Assembly (NCBI RefSeq): GCF_000182925.2
Contig: NC_026501.1
Coordinates: 7,419,917 to 7,483,916 of the forward strand
From: Neurospora crassa OR74A
Taxonomy: Eukaryota; Ascomycota; Sordariomycetes; Sordariales; Sordariaceae
Reading direction: 5' to 3'
DNA: 64,000 bases
The notes under the pieces are model-generated. The model was given only the letters and a program-made list of their open reading frames with translations, searched no databases and was not told the DNA's origin. The stretch's first letter is position 1; every line of letters starts with the position of its first letter. Position numbers and translations under genes: made by a program. Of this stretch, positions 57,898 to 64,000 are shown piece by piece.

Positions 57898-60591
57898 TCA
57901 CTCCTTGGGTGGTTGCGGGAACTCGTCCAGCACCGCCTCGTCACCCACCAACTCAACCACCACCTCCTCACCCCTCTCTACTCCCTGCGACCCATCAACA
58001 TCCACAACAAACCGATAAGTCCCCGGATACAAAACCGTATTCCCGTCCCCATCCACCCTACTAATCGCTCCCAAGCTCACCGGCACATCTTTAACCGTGA
58101 CCGTCTCCCCCGGCTTAATGTCTTTCACCCGCTTGTAGCTCACCAACGTCTTGAGCGGGTACGGTTTAGGTCCGAATTCTCCAGACAAAAAGAGGAGGAC
58201 GACGTAATCGGAGGTGTGGGTGCCGGTGTTGGTGATGGAGACGGAGAGGGCGGAGTTGGCAGAAGGAGAGAAGGGACAGAGGTCGAGGTGGGTGGCGGTG
58301 CAGGGGGTGAGGAGGGAGGGGATGGAAAAGGAGGGGGACGAGGAGGAGGAGGAGGCGTTGGAGGAGGAGAGAGAAAGGGAGACGTTGAAAGTGGTATAAT
58401 GAAGCCCGTAACCAAAGGGAAGGACGGGGCTGGAGTACCATTTGTAGGTGCGACCGGGGGAAGAAAGGGTTTTGTTTCCGGGGGTTGAGCGGGGTTGGAT
58501 TGTTAGGCTGCCCCTTCCTTGGACGGAGACTTCCTGTTCCAGGTTTGAGGAAGAGGAGTAGTTAAAAGGCCGCAACGCCATCTCCGTCAACGGTACCTCG
58601 TCAACATACCCTTCCGGGTATTGAGTCACCGGTAACCGTCCCGCCGGCGCTTTCTTGCCGGTCAAAACATCAAAGACTGCCGTCCCGCCCGACTGACCTG
58701 GGTAACCAACCCACAAAATCGAAGACACGTTCCCGTTGTTTAGGAGAGAAGAATCATCCACTTGGTCGCCTAGCTGGATTACCACCAACGGTTTCCCTAG
58801 CCCCGCCAGCTCCGAAAGCAACTGCATCTGCGTTTCCGGCCACGCGATGGACTCACGGTCAAGATCCTCAGAAGCAACAGTCGTGTCCGTCCCGCCGAAA
58901 TACAAAACCACATCAGCCCCTTCCGCAGCCGCCAAAGCGGGAGCGGTCCAAGTATCCGGGTCACTGGCGTTCACAACGGGACCGTTGGCGTAGGAAAACG
59001 AAAGGTTCAGCTGCTGAGCGGCGTAGAGCGGGTTATGATAAAAGGGCGGTATACCGGAGTACGGACCGCGCATCGTCCCAGTAGCATTGGCCCAATGGCC
59101 TATCAGCGCCACTTTCTTCCCTGAGAAGTCCAAGGGGAGGAGACTACCGGCGTTTTTGAGCAGGACGATACCTTCCGTCGCAGAACGGAGAGCTAGTTCT
59201 TGGGTGGATGGGGTGTTGACGTCCTCCCAGTTTAACGCGTCGTAAGCTGGGGAGGAGAACGAGCCACCATCGCCGCCGGCGACAGCAGAAGAACGGCCGT
59301 GGTCGAGATAGCCGGCGCGAATAAGACCTTCGTAAAGACGGCGGAGGGCGGTGTCGATGACGGCTTCCGGGAGAAGGGACTGGTTGTAAGCGCCGACGAC
59401 ATCCGTGAGCGGGGAACCCGATACCTCGCAGACTGTGTCAGTACCGGCTTTATAGGCCGCTGCGGCGGCTTCAGCGGGCGTTTGCGAAAAGTTGTGGTTG
59501 TCAGGTAGAAAATCTAGGATGGCGTTGCAATCAGATGTGATGTAGTTGTTGTGTTCGGTCCAGTTCCAGTGGTCGCGCAAGATGGTCATTAGGTAGGGTT
59601 TTGCGCAGGCTGGCTGTGCCGTGGTGAGGTTGATTTCCTCGTCTGGCTTGCCGCTAGCCATGTCACGAATGGTGAGGGCGTTGTAGCTGGATTTGGGACC
59701 GACAGGTCAGCATATGTACTTCCCACTTCGAGATCTGGTTGGCCACACGACGCTTGTAGCAAGGGGAGGACGGGACATACCTGCACATGATACTCCCCAC
59801 CTTCGAATCCCTCGCGCACTGCTGAAATGGCGGCAAATAATACTCACTCAGGTCCTGCAGAGTCACGATCGCCTCAAACTCATACCTCGTCAGGCCGTGC
59901 CACCTCTCCAAATCATACGCAGCATAATGTTTGCAAGTCGCAATCACCTTTCTCACCGTCTCGTTTCCCTCCAAGCCCGCCAGTATCGCTTTCACATACC
60001 CTTTGATATGGAGGGGGTCTTCCCCGGGAGTCTCGGCCCCTCTCCCCCATCTCGGGTCTTTGTAGGGGTTGACATTGGGCGTCCAGTAATCCAGCCCGCC
60101 AAAGCCAAAGTTAGCAAATGCCCTTGCTTCGGTGCTGATGGCTGTGCCGACTTCGTACACTAGGTCATCGTCAAAGGAGGCGCCGAGGTTGATGGCGTTG
60201 GCGAAAGAAGTGGCGTAGGAGAAGGGGTAGCCGGTTGTGTTGAACTTGACGCCGGGAGAACCGGCGACGCCGTGAAGGCCTTCTGACCACCACGCATACT
60301 TGGGTAACCCAAGGCGAGAGGCCCCAAGAGCTTGGCTATTTGGGCAAAGGTTAGTTTCAGTGTTACGATGTGAAGACATGGATAGGGGGTGTTCTACTCA
60401 ACGAGGTTGACGAGCTTCTCGTCAATGGTTAACTGGTCAACCAACGATGCTGCGCGTTCGGGTGCTGTGCCAGTAACATCGCATGCTTTGGATTTTGCTA
60501 GAGGGCCGTTAACGCAGTCGGGGAATTGGAAGGCATTGGCCGTGAGAACAGAGGCAAGCAAAGGGAGCAAGGGATGAGTGGTTAGCTTCAT
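57898..60591 (-). CDS. Secreted GH3 beta-xylosidase, 845 aa
   Basis: Exo-acting glycosidase releasing xylose from xylo-oligosaccharides. Exons on the - strand: 60591-60398, 60335-59781 and 59686-57898; introns carry CTAAC and GCTGAC branch sites. Signal peptide MKLTTHPLLPLLASVLTANA. Family marks are GASRLGLPKYAWWSEGLHG, NPYKDPRWGRGAETPGEDP, ATCKHYAAYDLE and, across intron 2, SIMCR joined to SYNAL to give MCSYNAL. The catalytic nucleophile is about Asp302 in YITSDCNAI. The second GH3 domain and the C-terminal fibronectin-III-like domain (TNTGTHTSDYVVLLF) follow. A Ser-rich insertion (SLSSSNASSSSSS) makes it longer than the usual 770-800 aa. It lies tail-to-tail with the CE1 esterase, and the two would act together on substituted xylan. 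Confidence 0.95.
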
Positions 60592-61294
60592 GGTTCATAT
60601 GTAACAAGCTGGTAGTTGACAGGCTTGTTTATATGAATGAGTGGGACATCTGAAGATAGATAGGTATGGTGAGACATGATGACAATACATATATTAATTG
60701 ACCATCTTCACCTTTCAACAAGATCCTTATGTAATCACGTCGTTTCCCACTACCGGCATCCTTCAACGGCACCCTCATCCGTTGTTTCGAGTATATGACG
60801 ATATGATTCTTCACTTACCCTGTTTCCCTCGTCATTGTCACCGTCTCGTCTTTACCCCAACATTTTGTAATTAAGCGGCTGAAACCCGATTGGGGCGGCT
60901 GTCACCCCATCTCCTCTTCTCCTCAGACGCACTCCGGATATTTGACTGCAACTGCGGAGAAGCCCCTTGTAAGCCGCCACTCGGCATGCACGTTTGAAGA
61001 TCCCGTCCGCAGAGATCGGGACGGCGCGCACGGAGATGTAGATGCGGCCCAATGACATAGCGCCTTTCACATTTGACAGGCCGGGGCCGTGTAATACCCG
61101 GTAGGGCCACGGGGGCCGGTGAACGCCTGCATGCACGCCGTATGTGGAACGCGAGTGTAGTTCGTTTGGAGGTCAGAGGATCTTGGCATATTTCGGATCT
61201 TTAGTTGTAACGAGTTGTCACTGCTGGAAGCCCTGGGTGCCAAATTATTTGCAGTCGAGGAATTTTAGTTTTTCCGGTGTCATTTGTTCGGACT
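60592..61294. other. Upstream region of beta-xylosidase
   Basis: Promoter side of the xylosidase. On the - strand TATAAA occurs at 60633-60628, about 40 bp before the start codon, implying a very short leader if used. No GGCTAA site was seen. No gene is supported. Confidence 0.5.
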
Positions 61295-62011
61295 TCAGTA
61301 GCATTGCTGCGCCGGCCGGGGAGGAGATACACGAGCGTTGACCATTAGTCGCCAGGTAATGACAGCAGATGCAACCAGCGCCAAAGCAGCGGCTGCAGAG
61401 CCGACTGCTATCCCGACTTTCGCGCCGGTGGATAAACCTGGTATGGTAGTAGCAAATCGGTCATGATGGAATAGGCAGAGACTGCAAAAGCTCTCAGCGA
61501 ACGCATTATCATCAAACTCACCTGAACCTTCATTAGACATTCCTGAACCAGATCCTCCACCCGCCGTCGGCCCCCGATCTCCTTCCGACCCAGTCACTAC
61601 ACCCGTCACCTTATCCTCCGTCCTGGTAGGACTAGCCACCACCAAAGGTGCCGCCATCCCCGCCTCGGCGCAGTACTCATCATAAAGGTCAAAAGCGCTC
61701 GTAACCAGTGAATCGGTTGACGAAGTTCGGCAACTCTTGGCCACGCAGCTCCTGAGAAAGGAGCTAGCTGTGCTGGCCTGTTCGTAATCATCGTTGCCGC
61801 TGCAATAACATTCGTTAACCCATGGCCCTCTGCACTCAAGGGCAACGATGAGGTCTTCTGCTGTGGGACCCGAATGCCAGATGCAATCTTTGACGCATTC
61901 TCGCTGTCGGAGGTAAGGCGTGTAGGAGAAGATGGAGACGGGGATATCGGCCTTGATATGGGTTGTGAGGCTTAGGGTGATGAGTAAGGTGATGGTGAAT
62001 TTTGAAGCCAT
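61295..62011 (-). CDS. Secreted eight-cysteine (CFEM-like) type I membrane protein, 210 aa
   Basis: Signal peptide MASKFTITLLITLSLTTHIKA, then an extracellular domain with eight cysteines (REC, KDC, LEC, NEC, YC, RSC, KSC, EYC), reminiscent of CFEM domains, which bind haem or act in adhesion and host sensing. A Ser/Gly/Thr linker and one membrane span (VGIAVGSAAAALALVASAVI) follow, with a short cytosolic tail rather than a GPI signal. Exons 62011-61522 and 61437-61295. The 84-nt intron (GTGAGT donor, ACCAG acceptor) is a multiple of three and has no in-frame stop, so retention would add 28 residues and give 238 aa. I prefer splicing because it gives a clean linker-to-membrane junction (NEGSGLSTGAKVG). 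CFEM spacing is not perfect, so the family is tentative. Confidence 0.72.
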   Translation of the reverse strand: MASKFTITLLITLSLTTHIKADIPVSIFSYTPYLRQRECVKDCIWHSGPTAEDLIVALECRGPWVNECYCSGNDDYEQASTASSFLRSCVAKSCRTSSTDSLVTSAFDLYDEYCAEAGMAAPLVVASPTRTEDKVTGVVTGSEGDRGPTAGGGSGSGMSNEGSGEFDDNAFAESFCSLCLFHHDRFATTIPGLSTGAKVGIAVGSAAAALALVASAVITWRLMVNARVSPPRPAQQCY

Positions 62012-62740
62012 GCTGCGAAGTTGAGCTGGGCCTAGCGGATAGAAGCCTTATAATGAAGTATTTTGCCGAGAATCTGAAAGAAATGGAAAAAATTGAGCTC
62101 GTAGGGCCTGGATGGTTAGAGGTAGGGAAACCGTATCTGGTAGAGAGACTTTCAATCAATCATGAGCTAGGGTGGATTCAGTGGAAGCAGGGGCTTGAAA
62201 GAATTAAACAGAGGAGGCCTTTTAAGCATCTCCGCGTCACGGAGAAGAAGAAAAAGGACTATTGAAGACCAGATGTGGTTGTACAACCCGAAGGCAATAA
62301 TTTTTGAATGAATCATACCGTGCTCCCGCTGAGTCCCTCACGCCCCTGTACTCATGAGACCCCCTTTTTGTAGTTTCCCTTATCCATTCCCTCTCTGGTG
62401 CCTTCACCCTCGCTTGTTCGGCCCTGATCGAGCTCGCTCAACCACAACAAATGACGTACAGCACTGGCTGCTCGGCCACCTGAATGGAACCGCTTGTGCA
62501 TCCACACTTCAGCCCCTTCTACTGCATCGAATGGCGAGAGTCTGGGCCAGTTCAAGCAACTGCATGGCCATGTATCATCCAGCTCACAATGCCACCGAAC
62601 GCGAGGCGGCTGTTGACTTCATCGGTTGTCTCCATCAACAGGATGAGACACTCTGAAGGTAGATTTGACGGAGGGGTATAACTAGGGCACATCCGTGCCG
62701 ACTTGGACAGTAGTGCTTGATAAACCGATCATGATGGTGT
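62012..62740. other. Intergenic, no gene seen
   Basis: Upstream of the eight-cysteine protein and downstream of the RRM gene. A frame at 62002-62265 (+) overlaps the start of the neighbouring gene in antisense and has no domain. Nothing else is visible. Confidence 0.55.
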
Positions 62741-63743
62741 TCACTCGGCAGCAACGGCGCTGGGGCCGGCCCTCCAGCTCCTGGCACCGAGGATCTCCCT
62801 CTGACGCTCAGGGTTGCGATCAGTCTTTGCGGGGCGCTCCGCCCTCTCGGTACGCTCAGTGCGCTCAGTGCGCTCGCCGCGAGGTCTGTAGGAGGAGCCC
62901 TCCTCAGCCTCCCGGACAGGAGCCTTGGACTTGGCAGGGTAAACACGAAGGGTGCCGCCCAGGATGGGCCTGCCGTTGGTCGCCGTCATAGCACGCTCAG
63001 CCTCGTCCTCGGACGCAAAATCGACGAAGCAGTAGTGGTGGCTACCGCTGCCGTTCTGAGGCCTCGAAAGAGGGTTGGGAGCGATACGCTTGCCGATAGT
63101 CACACTATCAAAGAGTCAATACACCTGCACACAAATCTGGGCTAGCTTCCAATCACGAGGAGGCTCTCTTGACTTACATCTCAAACCCAAGGAAGATCTC
63201 ACGGATCTCTGCGTCGTTCTGCTCCTGGTCGATCATCTCGCCAAGACCACCAACATAAAGTCTCTTGTTGTTCTGGACAACGCCCTCCTTCGCATCACTA
63301 CCAGTGCGCCTCTGAGTACCATACGACCTCTGCTCCTCAGTCGCCGCGGGCTTGCTGCCGCTTCTCCAGTCACCCCACCGATCGAAAGTGGAGCGGGGCG
63401 CAGGGGAGGCGGACGCTCCCTCCCGACGCTGAGAAGAAGTCTTGGGGTGGCAAGGGCCGAGCTTCACGGAACGTCCGCAAAGGTCAACGCCAGCCAAGCT
63501 CTCAAGAGCGCGCTCAGCCTCCTCACGAGTGGTGAACTCGATGAAGCAGTATCCAGGGTTCCTTCCGCTAAGGGGATCAACCGAAATGTGAATCTTCTCG
63601 TACTGGGTGAAGCCGGCATCCTGAAGGAGTCCCTCGACATCAGCGGGCTTGACGGAGTACAGAAGGTTGCCCATGTAGATGCGACGACCCTCGGTAAGGG
63701 CGTCAGAGTTCTGCATGGTGGTGTCGTTGCCGATTCTGTCCAT
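62741..63743 (-). CDS. RNA-binding protein with two RRMs, 309 aa
   Basis: Exons 63743-63178 and 63104-62741 on the - strand; the intron (GTAAGT donor, GATAG acceptor) splits RRM2 and joins IREIFLGFE to IVTIGKRIAPN. RRM1 (about residues 20-100) has RNP2 IYMGNL and RNP1 GYCFIEF. RRM2 (about 160-245) has RNP2 LYVGGL and RNP1 HYCFVDF. Between them is a Ser/Arg-rich linker, and the C-terminus is Arg/Glu/Thr-rich (RTERTERTERAERPAK), an RNA-contacting disordered tail. Domain layout fits a nuclear or cytosolic mRNA-binding protein; the specific target is unknown. A second ATG lies at codon 10 (MQNSDAL), so the start could be slightly later. Confidence 0.92.
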
Positions 63744-64000
63744 AGTTGCTATTGTCTGTTATATAAGGGTTGAAAGAGCTGATGAGTCGTAGGCGGAGAT
63801 ACGCAAAAGCGAGTAAGAAGAATCAAAGACAATAGATTGTTTGTGGTGGTGATGAGGGTAACACTGAGGGCCTGAATATGAAGAAGTGAATATGACTGAG
63901 AGGCCAACGCAGGGAAAAAAAATCCTATAAGGCAAAGGCGAAGTACAAACGGCCCACAAAAGAAATTTTGGAGTGTTCCACTTGCATGGCTACTCCGTTC
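63744..64000. other. Upstream flank of the RRM gene
   Basis: Leader and promoter DNA of the - strand RRM gene. Nothing distinctive beyond a short A run at 63914-63921. Confidence 0.5.

Noticed and set aside
62002-62265. 87-codon + strand frame near the eight-cysteine gene
   Set aside because: Begins antisense to that gene's first codons and has no family marks.

Overview
The window looks like chromosomal DNA of a filamentous ascomycete of the order Sordariales, most likely Neurospora or a close relative such as Sordaria. The reasons are short introns (54-120 nt in most genes) with GTRNGY donors and CTRAC branch sites, many CTAC/TACC microsatellites and long poly-T tracts, a cellulose-binding (CBM1) hemicellulase gene, and one transposon with the C-to-T/G-to-A signature of repeat-induced point mutation (RIP). 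Species identity is inferred from these traits and was not checked against a database.

Layout. 1.4-3.2 kb: an amino-acid permease (+). 3.8-7.1 kb: an AT-rich, RIP-eroded Fot1/pogo-type DNA transposon with 89-bp terminal inverted repeats. 7.5-8.5 kb: L-lactate dehydrogenase (+). 12.1-13.4 kb: an amidoligase-family protein (+). 13.4-26.5 kb: about 13 kb with no gene I can support, carrying CTAC repeats and poly-T tracts. 26.8-29.8 kb: a PRM10/ThrE-type membrane protein (+). 30.8-31.05 kb: a short candidate non-autonomous Helitron. 32.6-33.4 kb: a small secreted cell-wall-type protein (+). 33.8-35.5 kb: an aldehyde dehydrogenase (-). 36.1-37.0 kb: a membrane RING-H2 ubiquitin ligase (-). 38.5-40.4 kb: the Hsp70/Hsp90 co-chaperone STI1 (+). 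41.3-42.6 kb: nicotinamidase (-). 45.7-49.3 kb: HMG-CoA reductase (+). 52.1-54.2 kb: a 14-TM MFS efflux transporter (+). 56.3-57.6 kb: a CE1 acetylxylan/feruloyl esterase with CBM1 (+), tail-to-tail with a GH3 beta-xylosidase at 57.9-60.6 kb (-). 61.3-62.0 kb: an eight-cysteine secreted membrane protein (-). 62.7-63.7 kb: a two-RRM RNA-binding protein (-).

Most genes are independent housekeeping or transport functions. The clearest functional pair is the convergent esterase and beta-xylosidase, which would act together on acetylated or feruloylated xylan. I rebuilt exons by hand from splice signals, frame and family conservation. Two neighbouring genes (aldehyde dehydrogenase and RING-H2) each need a non-canonical GC-AG intron to restore conserved protein sequence. 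In HMG-CoA reductase a probable 5'-leader intron and a six-codon upstream ORF are visible. I found no tRNA, rRNA, CRISPR or prokaryotic feature, and no gene cluster that is plainly a new system. The most unusual items are the oversized RIPped pogo element, the Helitron-like fragment, the two GC-AG introns and the long gene-poor stretch.
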